Shown in pieces: positions 33,847 to 41,688 of a stretch of DNA of 64,000 bases. Position numbers and translations under genes: made by a program. Below the pieces are notes generated by a model that was not told the DNA's origin, searched no databases, and worked only from the letters and a program-made list of their open reading frames with translations. This DNA comes from Planctomycetota bacterium (GTDB lineage: Bacteria; Planctomycetota; B15-G4), in NCBI GenBank assembly GCA_029259745.1, contig JAJDEO010000027.1, positions 1 to 64,000 of the forward strand, read 5' to 3'. Numbering within the stretch: position 1 is the stretch's first letter; every line of letters begins with the position of its first letter.

Positions 33847-35424
33847 TCACTTGTGGTCGTCGTCCTCGTCAGGCGCGGCCTCGGGCTCATCGCGTTCGAT
33901 GTAGCCCAGGTTGATCAGCTCCTCGCGCGTCCCGGCGCCGGGGCCGTGCTCGGCGCCGTCGTAGAGCGTGAAGGCGCCCTCGCGCTTCTCACGCACATTG
34001 AGCAGCTTGCCGGCCACGTTCGAATGCTCGTCGAAGTTGTTCGTCCATTCGGTGGCGTCGACCTCGAGGTCGTAGAGCTGCATCGGCATGCCGAACGAGA
34101 AGCCGGTGTCGGTCGGGAAGACGAGCTTCCAGTCGCCGGAGTCGTCCTGCGATTGCGGCAGGCCTCCCGGCGCACGGACAACCGTGGCTTCGTTCGAATG
34201 GGCGAAGATGTAGGGGCGCGCTACGAGTCCGTCACTTTCGACGGACTCGTGCAGCGGCGTGCCGTCGAGGCGCTCGTCGATCGCATCGACGCCCGCAGCG
34301 CGCAGCAGCGTCGGCATGATGTCGACGTTCTCGACCGGGGTGTCGCTGCGCACGCCGCGCGCGAAGTCGGCGCCGGCGACGATCAGCGGTGTGGCCAGCA
34401 GCGACTGGAACATGTGGTAGCTGTGGTCGCGCCAGAAGACGTTGCGCAGCGTCTGGTCTTCGGGGGCGAGGGCGTCGACTTGCTTCGGATGGTGGCGACG
34501 TTCCCAGAGGACTTCGCCGTGGTCGGACGCGACGACGACGAGGTGGCGCGAAAGGGCGTCGGCGAGACGTGCGGCGTCGCTGGCCGTGGCGCCGTGCGTC
34601 GGTGCGGACGTCGAGTTGCCGCTGCGCGACGTGAAGATGCGATCGAGCATGCGCATGATCGACGCGTCGGTGGCGACGATCTCGCGGTCGTAGGCGTCGA
34701 CTTGGGCTTCGATGAAAGCGCGGTCTTCGTCGAACGTGAGTGCCAGCGGGCTGCCCTCACCGCGTGCCTCACGCTCGAGGCCCCACGCATCGACGGTTTT
34801 GTCGGGGACCTGCACTTCGCCCGCGAGTTCGATTCCGGCTGGCGGCTCGTAGGGATCGTGCGGGTCCAGGTAGTGCAGGAAGTAGAACCGCGGTGCGTCA
34901 CCCGGTGGGTTGGCATCGAGATAAGACTCGAAGGCCGCCTCGAGGTGCGTGTAGTCCCACGTCGTCGTGTTGGCCGTCTTGCGGTTGACGTACGTGTCGA
35001 AGCCGCGCGCGTACCCGCCTTCGATCGTCATCGCGGAGTTGCCGACGAAGGCGGCCGTCTCGTAGCCCTCTTCGCTCAAGCGCTCGGCGAGGGAAGGAAT
35101 GTTCGGCGGCATGCGCTGCGCGTTGACGAAGACATGTCGCCCCGAGAGCATCGACGCCATCGACGGCAGGGTCCACGACGACTGGGCCGTAGCGTCTTCG
35201 AAGACGACGCCGCGCTCGGCGAGCAGGTCGAGACCCGGCGACGTGGCGCGGTGATAGCCGTAGGTCGAGAGGTGATCGGCGCGCAGGGTGTCGACGACGA
35301 CGAGCACGATGTCGGGGCGCTCGACGGACGACGGCTCGGGCTCGCTCGCGCAGCTCGTGAGAGCGGCGAGTGCCAGCACGGCGACGACCCGCGCGGCGAG
35401 CACGCGTGTGATGAAGTCATTCAC
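33847..35424 (-). CDS. Sulfatase-fold lipoprotein with Thr in the nucleophile position
   Basis: 525-residue alkaline-phosphatase-superfamily lipoprotein (lipobox LTSC, Cys25). Metal-site motifs: PDIVLVVVDTLRADHL near the N-terminus and ASDHGEVLWERRHHP in the middle. The segment that in sulfatases is CxPxR is SSWTLPSMASMLSGRH: Thr85 takes the Cys/Ser position and Met replaces Arg. Formylglycine cannot form, so a phosphatase or phospho-transferase mechanism through Thr is more likely than sulfate hydrolysis. GTG 35424 overlaps the stop of the upstream glycosyltransferase gene (GTGA), the last step of a three-gene operon, which suggests action on the glycan or lipid made by its partners. The C-terminus is acidic (PDEDDDHK). 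Confidence 0.8.
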   Translation of the reverse strand: MNDFITRVLAARVVAVLALAALTSCASEPEPSSVERPDIVLVVVDTLRADHLSTYGYHRATSPGLDLLAERGVVFEDATAQSSWTLPSMASMLSGRHVFVNAQRMPPNIPSLAERLSEEGYETAAFVGNSAMTIEGGYARGFDTYVNRKTANTTTWDYTHLEAAFESYLDANPPGDAPRFYFLHYLDPHDPYEPPAGIELAGEVQVPDKTVDAWGLEREARGEGSPLALTFDEDRAFIEAQVDAYDREIVATDASIMRMLDRIFTSRSGNSTSAPTHGATASDAARLADALSRHLVVVASDHGEVLWERRHHPKQVDALAPEDQTLRNVFWRDHSYHMFQSLLATPLIVAGADFARGVRSDTPVENVDIMPTLLRAAGVDAIDERLDGTPLHESVESDGLVARPYIFAHSNEATVVRAPGGLPQSQDDSGDWKLVFPTDTGFSFGMPMQLYDLEVDATEWTNNFDEHSNVAGKLLNVREKREGAFTLYDGAEHGPGAGTREELINLGYIERDEPEAAPDEDDDHK

Positions 35425-37754
35425 GGGTCGTCCCCGTCCTCACCGTCGTCGGTGCCTTCCTCGGCTTCGAGGCGTGCAGCGCGACGCTTGTCGTAGGCTT
35501 GGCGGAACATCGCGGCGCGGTGGTCGAGTTCCTGCGTGCGCCAGGTGAGCTGCGCGGAGAGGTCGGCGAGCAGGCGCACGGCGTCGTCCATGCGGGCGTC
35601 GAGCACGGCGACGTCGGCGGTGGGCTCGAGCAGGTCGCCGATCGCGGTGGCGTAGAAGACGTGGGCCACGTTCTCCTGCACGAGCGGGTCGGCGTCGTCG
35701 GCCTCGAGCGCCTGGACCGCGTAGCGCAAACCCGCGCGCGGATCGTAGGGCGTGACGGTCTGTCCGCCGACCTTGAAGGGCGGCGCCTTGTCGAGAGTGC
35801 TGTCGATTTGACAGCGCGCGATGCAGGCCAGGACATAGGCGTCGTCGATCCCGTGATGCACGGCCTCGCGCAGCCAGCGCAGCGCTTCGGGGTAGTGGAA
35901 CGTGCCCCAGGTGAAGAAGATCATCCCGCCGTCGCGCCAGGACGGACCGTGATCGGGGTGGTGCTCGAGCTCTTCCTTGAACGCCGCGAGCGCACCGGGG
36001 ATGTCGCCGTCCTTGCTCAGGACATGGGCGCGGCCGTGGCGCGCACCGACGATCGTGGGGTCGACTTCGAGGGCGCGGTCGTAGGCCTCGCGTGCGAGGT
36101 AGGAGAACTCCTCGCGCACCTCGCGCTGCAGCTCCGGCATGAAGATGGCCAGCGCGTCGCCGAGGGCGATGTGGCGGACGGGGTCATCTTCGGGGAGCGC
36201 CTCGGCGGCCTCGAGTGCGCGGAAGCCCTCGTCAAGGATGCCGAGTCGACGCTCGAGGTTCTCGGCCTCCTCATCGTCGGCAACCGGGCGCGTGGCGCGG
36301 TGCTCGACGAGTTGACGGTGGAACACTCGCGCCTTGTCGTAGTTGCCGGCGCGAATCAACGCCATCATCATCCCCCCGTCGCGGTTGTCGACCGTGTACG
36401 GGTTCTTCGTGCTCGGCCAGCACCACGTCACGAAGATCGCGAAGGGGATCGCGGCGACGACGAGTGGGACGACGCGTCGCCGCTGCACGGAGGTGATGAT
36501 CCAGTCGACGGAGACGCCGGCGAAGACGGCCATGAGCGGCACGGCTTGCAGTCGGAAGCGCGCCAGGATGTAGAGCAGAACCACCGAGCCCGTGATCGCG
36601 CCGAGCATCAACGCCGGCACCATCAGCTTGCGCCAGTTCGCGATGCCGAGCAGCAGCCCGAGCAGCGCCAAAGGGGCGAGCAGTGTCCATGTCACGGCGC
36701 CAAGTCGTAGCGTCGTGAGGTGCGCGCTGTGCAGGTAGTAGTTGACGTTGTTCGGAACTTCGTAGCCGTTGAAGAACGCCGACGTCTTGCCCCAGAGGAG
36801 CTCGACGTATCCGAGCGGATCGCTGCGGTGCGTGGCCACGGTGAGCGCCATCGTCTTCGACAGCGAGAAGTTGCTGTCCATGAGGATCGAGCGCATCAGC
36901 GTCGTCGGCGGGTGCCAGCCGACGCCCGTCTGGCCGATCGCGTTGCCCGTCACGAAGACCTCGGGGCCGCGCGTGGACAGCTTGGTCAACGGTGCACCGA
37001 CCTGCGCGTTGCGGATGTACGCCGGCGAGGTCACGAGCGCCCAGCCGACGACGAGCACGGCCGCCGTCGCGATCAGCGCCTTCGGCGCGCGCCGATGGAC
37101 GATCGCGAGACCGACCACCGTCAGCACGAGCAGCGCGGGGCCGGTCTCCTTGGCGAGCGTGAAGAGCCCCAACGACGCACCGGCGAGAAACCAATCGCGC
37201 AGACGGCCCATGTCGGAGGCGCGCTGCAGCGCGAACGTCGAGAGCGCGACGAGGAACGCCATCGGCCCGTCGCGCAGCAAGAAGACGTCGTAGAAGTAGT
37301 AAGGACCCGTGAACGCGAGCAGCAGCCCCGCGGCGAGGCCGGCGCGTGCGCCGGCGGCGCGGCGCGTGATCAGGAACGTGAGCAGGCACGTGAGCGCGCC
37401 GAGCACCGCTTGCGCGTAGCCGACCGTGGCGTGGGCGCGGTCGATCAGCGTGTAGATCGTCGCGACGAAGTAGGGATAGAGCGGCGCCTGGTGGTAGACG
37501 AGCTCGCCGCCGTACCACTCCGTCCAGCGGCTCTCCGGAGCGACGTCGGCCGTCCAGAGGTGATAGGCGTGCGGCTGGTTCTCGCAGAGCACATCGCCGT
37601 CGGCGATCGTTGCGGCCCAGGCGGCGAAGATGTGGTTGTCGGTTTGGGTCAGCGCCGAGACGTCGAGCCCGAGCACGTCGTGGTGCTCGTACACGTAGGC
37701 CACGCGCAGCGCCAGGGCGACGATGAAGACGATCCATCCACCGTAGCGCGTCAT
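35421..37754 (-). CDS. Membrane glycosyltransferase (ArnT/PMT-like, GT-C) with C-terminal TPR region
   Basis: 777 residues. The N-terminal ~480 residues are polytopic, with about a dozen hydrophobic segments. In the first periplasmic loop lie acidic residues (ALTQTDNHIF, then EWYGGELVYHQAPLYPYFVATIY), resembling the DxD-like catalytic loop of GT-C enzymes that use polyprenyl-phosphate sugars. The C-terminal ~300 residues are a soluble TPR-like region (AYDRALEVDPTIVGARHGRAHVL, GALAAFKEELEHHPDHGPSW). The sugar and acceptor are unknown. ATG 37754 overlaps the stop of the O-antigen-ligase gene (ATGA), with GGAGG inside that gene as ribosome site. It is followed by GTGA coupling to the sulfatase-fold gene. 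Confidence 0.8.
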   Translation of the reverse strand: MTRYGGWIVFIVALALRVAYVYEHHDVLGLDVSALTQTDNHIFAAWAATIADGDVLCENQPHAYHLWTADVAPESRWTEWYGGELVYHQAPLYPYFVATIYTLIDRAHATVGYAQAVLGALTCLLTFLITRRAAGARAGLAAGLLLAFTGPYYFYDVFLLRDGPMAFLVALSTFALQRASDMGRLRDWFLAGASLGLFTLAKETGPALLVLTVVGLAIVHRRAPKALIATAAVLVVGWALVTSPAYIRNAQVGAPLTKLSTRGPEVFVTGNAIGQTGVGWHPPTTLMRSILMDSNFSLSKTMALTVATHRSDPLGYVELLWGKTSAFFNGYEVPNNVNYYLHSAHLTTLRLGAVTWTLLAPLALLGLLLGIANWRKLMVPALMLGAITGSVVLLYILARFRLQAVPLMAVFAGVSVDWIITSVQRRRVVPLVVAAIPFAIFVTWCWPSTKNPYTVDNRDGGMMMALIRAGNYDKARVFHRQLVEHRATRPVADDEEAENLERRLGILDEGFRALEAAEALPEDDPVRHIALGDALAIFMPELQREVREEFSYLAREAYDRALEVDPTIVGARHGRAHVLSKDGDIPGALAAFKEELEHHPDHGPSWRDGGMIFFTWGTFHYPEALRWLREAVHHGIDDAYVLACIARCQIDSTLDKAPPFKVGGQTVTPYDPRAGLRYAVQALEADDADPLVQENVAHVFYATAIGDLLEPTADVAVLDARMDDAVRLLADLSAQLTWRTQELDHRAAMFRQAYDKRRAARLEAEEGTDDGEDGDDP

Positions 37755-40700
37755 GGCATGACCTCCAGTCGACGAGCGAGCATCGGGCGTGCCGGGTCGA
37801 GCGCGACGGCCTCCGTGAGCGCCTTGCGCGCGCTGTCGAGGCGGCCGGCATAGAGGGCCGCGCGCGACTGCCACTGCGCGAGCTCGGCTTCCAGTAGCGG
37901 GTCGTCCTGCGCATGTTCGCGTCCGCGCGCGAAGAGTCCCGCGCTGTCGGCGTAGTAGCCTTGGAGCAGCTTCAGCACCGCGACCCGCAGCCAGACGCGC
38001 GGGTCGTCGGCGCGATGATCAACGCTCGCGACGAACTGATTGATGACCCGCTCGGGCGAGTAGCGCTGACCGAACTGCTCGGCGAGCGCGCGCATCGCGA
38101 CGTCGGCCTCGCGCCACTGACCGAGGGCTTCGAGAGCCGTCACGTGGGCCCACATCGCGAGCAGGTTCTGCGGGTCGCAGAGCAGGAGCAGCTCGGCTTC
38201 CTTGCGCAACCCGTCGACTTGCCCCGTGGCCTGCAAGAACGCAAGGCGGAAGAGCGAAGGGCCGTTGCGCGACGAAAAATAGTGCGGTAGACGCCAGGCC
38301 CGCTCGCGCATCTCGTCGAGCGAAAGGCCTTGCGCGGCGAAGCTTCGTGCAAGCGTCTCAGCGAGGTCGCCGGGGAGTGAGCGCGTCTCGTCGCGTTGGA
38401 GCAGCACGATGGGGAAGGGCTTGGCTGCCAGGTGGTCGAGGGCCTCGGCGACGGACTGCGCGACGGCGGTGTGGTCGGCGGCGCGAAGGGCGAGTCTCGC
38501 CGTGCGTTCGAAGAGTTTGGTTCGCTCGAGGACGTCGTCGGTGAAGAGCAGCAGGTGACGCGTGTCCTGCGCGGCGGCGGCGTAGTTGCCCTGTGCGATG
38601 TTCTCGGTGGCGCTGGCGCTGAAGTGGTCGGTGTAGATCGGATGCATGTCGAGGATCTGGCCGACGTCGCTGAGCGACTCGAGCGTCGTCGACGGGCGTG
38701 CGTCCTCGGTGGCATCGCCGCTTGCGCCGGCCTTGGCGGCCTGCGTCTTGAAGAACTCGACGGGACTTCCCGCTGCAACGGTCTTCTCGTAGGCGCTCAT
38801 GAACAATGTGCGGGCACCCGAGATGTCTCCGGCGTCGAGCGCGATCTTTCCGCGTTCGTTGTCGAGCGTCCATGGCTCGCCGCGCAGCAGGTCGGGCGCG
38901 GTGCGTTCGATCGACTCGAGCACGGCCAGCGCACGATCGTCGCGACCTGCATCGCGGAAGGCGTTGTAGGTGTCCATCCAGAAGCGTCGCCCGACGGGGC
39001 GCCCGTTGAGCTCATCGTCGGTGTGTCGAGCGAAGAGCTGCTCGGCGGCTTCCACGAGCGTCAGTGGCGGGTGGTTCGTGGGTGCGCCGCCCGCGCGGAT
39101 GGGGAGGCTGCGATGTCCCTTCGCGTCGCGGCGCCAGGGGATGTGGTCGATGACGCCGCCGTCGAGACGCAGCGCGTCGACGAGGAAGGCAAGGGCGGCG
39201 TCGCGCTCGCCCTCTTGCGTGAGGCACCAAACGCGATCGGCGCGGTCGCGACTTTCGTCGCCATGACGGCGCGGCGCAGCAAGAGCTTTCGAGTAGGCCT
39301 CGGAAGCTTGGCGGTGCATCCCGTTGCGCTTGTAGAGCTGCGCCAAGAGGCTGTGGCTGCGGCTGTCGAGCGGCGTCATGTCGATGAGCTCGTGGAGCAG
39401 CGCGTGCGCCTTGTGGAAGCCTTGGTCGGTGCTTTCGAGCCAGCGCGCGAGCAGCTCGTGCGCGCCAGGGATGGTCGGGTCGAGTGAGATGGCCTTCGCC
39501 ATGGCGCGCCGCGCGCGCGGGAGTGCGATCTCGCGGTCGATGGCGAAGGTCGTTTCGAGCAGGTGGAGCTGGGCTTGCTCGCTGCGCGTGCGTGCCCAGA
39601 GCGGGCGCCAGGCCGTCGACGCCGCGACGAGCAACAGTGCCGCGGTGACGAGCATGGCGGGGCCCAGGCGCGGGCTCCAGGGCGAGCGTCGATGCTGCGC
39701 GACAAGGCCCGTCATCGCGAAGAGCGGCGCGGGAACGACGGTCATCAGCGAGAGACCGAGGTCGAGCGCGTTCGCCACCGCGAGCGCCGCGCAGCCGGCC
39801 AGAAGGGACGCGACGAGCACCGGCGGGATGTCGTCGTCAGCACCCGCCGAGGGAGGGCGTGTGTAGCGACGCCAAAGGCCCGTCAGCAGCGAGGCGATCC
39901 AACCCACGGCCGCGACGAGCGCAAGCAGACCGCCGGCCTGCGCGACGTAGAGCAGGACGTTGTGCGGATGCGGTGACGTCGGATCGTTGAAGTACCGACT
40001 TCCGGGTTCGAACGCGAACATCGAGACGTTCGTGTTCGGGCCGATGCCGATCCACGGGCTCGACGCGATGACGGCCGCGCTGTTGCGCCACGCGTCGAGT
40101 CGGTAATCGAGCGAGCGCGCGACGCGGTCGAGCCCGCCGCCCATGCCCGCCGACGACGAGTCGACGCCGCTGATGAGCATCGCGCCGAGCGCCACGGTGC
40201 TCACGAGGACCAGAGCCGCGAGCGTCACCATGACGCCGCGTGGAACCCGTCGCGCGAGCGCACGGACAGCAGCGAGGCCGGGAACCAGCACGAGTCCGAG
40301 CAGCATCGCGGCGCGTCCCGCGTTGGAGTCGGTGTGGATCGTTGCGGCCACGAGCAGCACCGTGACGGCGAACCAGCCCAGACGACAGGCGCGCGAGGCC
40401 GCGAGCGCCAGGCCCAGCGCGAGCGTGGCGTGCAGTCCGAAGAACGGCGCGAGGAAGTTCGGGTGCTGGCGGAACATCCGCAGGCGCGTTCCGAGCGCGG
40501 CGTCGAACGAGACGTCCTGAGCGAGCTTGCCGATGAGCAGCGCCATGCAGAGGGCGACGAGCGCGGCGACGAGCGTCGGTGCTGCGAGAATGCGGCGCCA
40601 GTCGTCGGCGTCGCGCTTGCGGGCCGCCACGGATGCGCCGATGAGCGTCATGGCGACGATCCACGACCACGCGGGCTGGGCGTCGATGCGATGCTGCGCG

Positions 40701-41290
40701 TGGGCCGTCGCGATGGTGATCGCGACGAAGAACGCGAGCATCCAGCAGACGGGACGTGCGGCCTTCAGCGACAGCGTCGTGCGTCCCGACGCGAGCTGAG
40801 TGGCGAGGGCAACGACACCGAGCGCCACGCCGGCCGACGCGGGCAGCAGGCACAGGGCGCCGTCGAGCGTCGTCAGGGCCAGGGCGATGAGCAGTGCGTG
40901 GTCGGCCACGTCGCGGCGTGCGGCCGTGCGACTGAGCGCAAGTGGCGTCAGCGCGACAGCGGCGGGGTAGAGGAAGGCGAGCAATGGGGGCACCGACTCG
41001 CGCAACGTGGCCAGCGACGTCTGGCCGTCGACATGGGCGAGGCCGAAGACACCGCAGGCCGCGACGATGAACGTCAGCGCCAAGCGATCGGCACTGAAGG
41101 ACGTGCGTCGGTCGCCGAAAACGAGGCGGAGCACGTGCCCGACCACGAAGGCCAGCGCGATCCAGAGCCACCCTGTCGGACGTCGCGCGTCCAGCGCCGT
41201 GGCCTGAGTAGCCGTGGCGACAGCGCAGACGCTGAGCGCAGCAGCCGATCCCCAGAGGGTCAGGCTCGACGACAATCGCAGCAGAATCAT
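37751..41290 (-). CDS. O-antigen ligase-like membrane protein with large TPR domain
   Basis: 1179 residues. Residues ~1-520 hold about 12-14 transmembrane segments with the Wzy_C/WaaL pattern: FRQHPNFLAPFFGLHATLALGL, SNAGRAAMLLGLVLVPG, a large periplasmic loop RLDAWRNSAAVIASSPWIGIGPN, and SPHPHNVLLYVAQAGG, whose His-rich element is typical of the ligase loop. Residues ~560-1179 are a TPR superhelix (ATG-distal units such as HELLARWLESTDQGFHKAHAL and LLAQLYKRNGMHRQASEAY). It likely ligates or polymerises a lipid-linked glycan, with the TPR tail organising partners. First gene of the three-gene coupled operon; preceded by a terminator-ended leader. Confidence 0.85.
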   Translation of the reverse strand: MILLRLSSSLTLWGSAAALSVCAVATATQATALDARRPTGWLWIALAFVVGHVLRLVFGDRRTSFSADRLALTFIVAACGVFGLAHVDGQTSLATLRESVPPLLAFLYPAAVALTPLALSRTAARRDVADHALLIALALTTLDGALCLLPASAGVALGVVALATQLASGRTTLSLKAARPVCWMLAFFVAITIATAHAQHRIDAQPAWSWIVAMTLIGASVAARKRDADDWRRILAAPTLVAALVALCMALLIGKLAQDVSFDAALGTRLRMFRQHPNFLAPFFGLHATLALGLALAASRACRLGWFAVTVLLVAATIHTDSNAGRAAMLLGLVLVPGLAAVRALARRVPRGVMVTLAALVLVSTVALGAMLISGVDSSSAGMGGGLDRVARSLDYRLDAWRNSAAVIASSPWIGIGPNTNVSMFAFEPGSRYFNDPTSPHPHNVLLYVAQAGGLLALVAAVGWIASLLTGLWRRYTRPPSAGADDDIPPVLVASLLAGCAALAVANALDLGLSLMTVVPAPLFAMTGLVAQHRRSPWSPRLGPAMLVTAALLLVAASTAWRPLWARTRSEQAQLHLLETTFAIDREIALPRARRAMAKAISLDPTIPGAHELLARWLESTDQGFHKAHALLHELIDMTPLDSRSHSLLAQLYKRNGMHRQASEAYSKALAAPRRHGDESRDRADRVWCLTQEGERDAALAFLVDALRLDGGVIDHIPWRRDAKGHRSLPIRAGGAPTNHPPLTLVEAAEQLFARHTDDELNGRPVGRRFWMDTYNAFRDAGRDDRALAVLESIERTAPDLLRGEPWTLDNERGKIALDAGDISGARTLFMSAYEKTVAAGSPVEFFKTQAAKAGASGDATEDARPSTTLESLSDVGQILDMHPIYTDHFSASATENIAQGNYAAAAQDTRHLLLFTDDVLERTKLFERTARLALRAADHTAVAQSVAEALDHLAAKPFPIVLLQRDETRSLPGDLAETLARSFAAQGLSLDEMRERAWRLPHYFSSRNGPSLFRLAFLQATGQVDGLRKEAELLLLCDPQNLLAMWAHVTALEALGQWREADVAMRALAEQFGQRYSPERVINQFVASVDHRADDPRVWLRVAVLKLLQGYYADSAGLFARGREHAQDDPLLEAELAQWQSRAALYAGRLDSARKALTEAVALDPARPMLARRLEVMP

Positions 41291-41373
41291 GGGCCGAAGA
41301 GAGGGAGATGAAGCCGAGTGGCACGCATCATCACATCGGTTCGGCAGGAGTCACGAGACTTTGCGGTTTCGCC

Positions 41374-41418
41374 AAAAAAAGCGATAGGGTCGACTCCGCC
41401 TCGCGGAGCCGACCCTAT
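41374..41418 (-). terminator. Rho-independent terminator upstream of the glycan operon
   Basis: On the minus strand, arms ATAGGGTCGGCTCCG and CGGAGTCGACCCTAT (15 bp with one mismatch) enclose a 5-base loop, followed by CGC and seven T. There is no T run on the plus-strand side, so it works only leftward. It ends 84 bases before the ATG of the O-antigen-ligase gene. Confidence 0.85.
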
Positions 41419-41688
41419 CCTCCTCCCGTCAATCCTTTGATTGCGTCGCTGAAGCCCGATCTCCGGCGTCCGCAGGATTGAGCATCCGAAAAATCCTCGG
41501 CGACCAAGTAGTTACACGTCCCGTGCCAAACGGAAGATCTGACCACCTTTTTTTCCAAGTGCCTGAATTCAGTCCCCCTGGGTTGATTCGACGCCTGGGT
41601 GGGACACGGCCGAAGACCGGCTGTTGACGCGCTCCGAAATGAGACCTGTGCCCGCGTGGGCACCCTAACATTGAGGGAACACCGCTAA
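41419..41688 (-). ncRNA. Candidate structured leader or small RNA ending in the 41374-41418 terminator
   Basis: The minus strand of this AT-richer gap carries a series of hairpins: GTGCCC/GGGCAC (41648-41663), GCCG/CGGC around GTCTT (41610-41625), the palindrome CTGAATTCAG (near 41564-41573) and CAATC/GATTG (near 41430-41443), then the strong terminator. It could be a transcription-attenuating leader of the glycan operon or an independent RNA. It matches no RNA family I recognise (tmRNA, RNase P, SRP and common riboswitches were considered). A short open frame (41415-41663) ends inside the terminator but has no convincing start or homology. Confidence 0.4.

Noticed and set aside
36720..37853. 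377-codon plus-strand frame opposite the glycosyltransferase gene
   Set aside because: Arg/Glu/Val-rich shadow; the opposite strand has transmembrane segments and coupled starts.
41415..41663. 82-codon minus-strand frame ending inside the terminator
   Set aside because: No ribosome site or recognisable motif, and composition unlike neighbouring genes; RNA structure explains the region better, though a small protein is not excluded.
41374..41688. Possibility that the structured gap is tmRNA, RNase P RNA, SRP RNA or a common riboswitch
   Set aside because: None of their conserved core sequences was found on reading both strands; 6S RNA could not be judged by eye.
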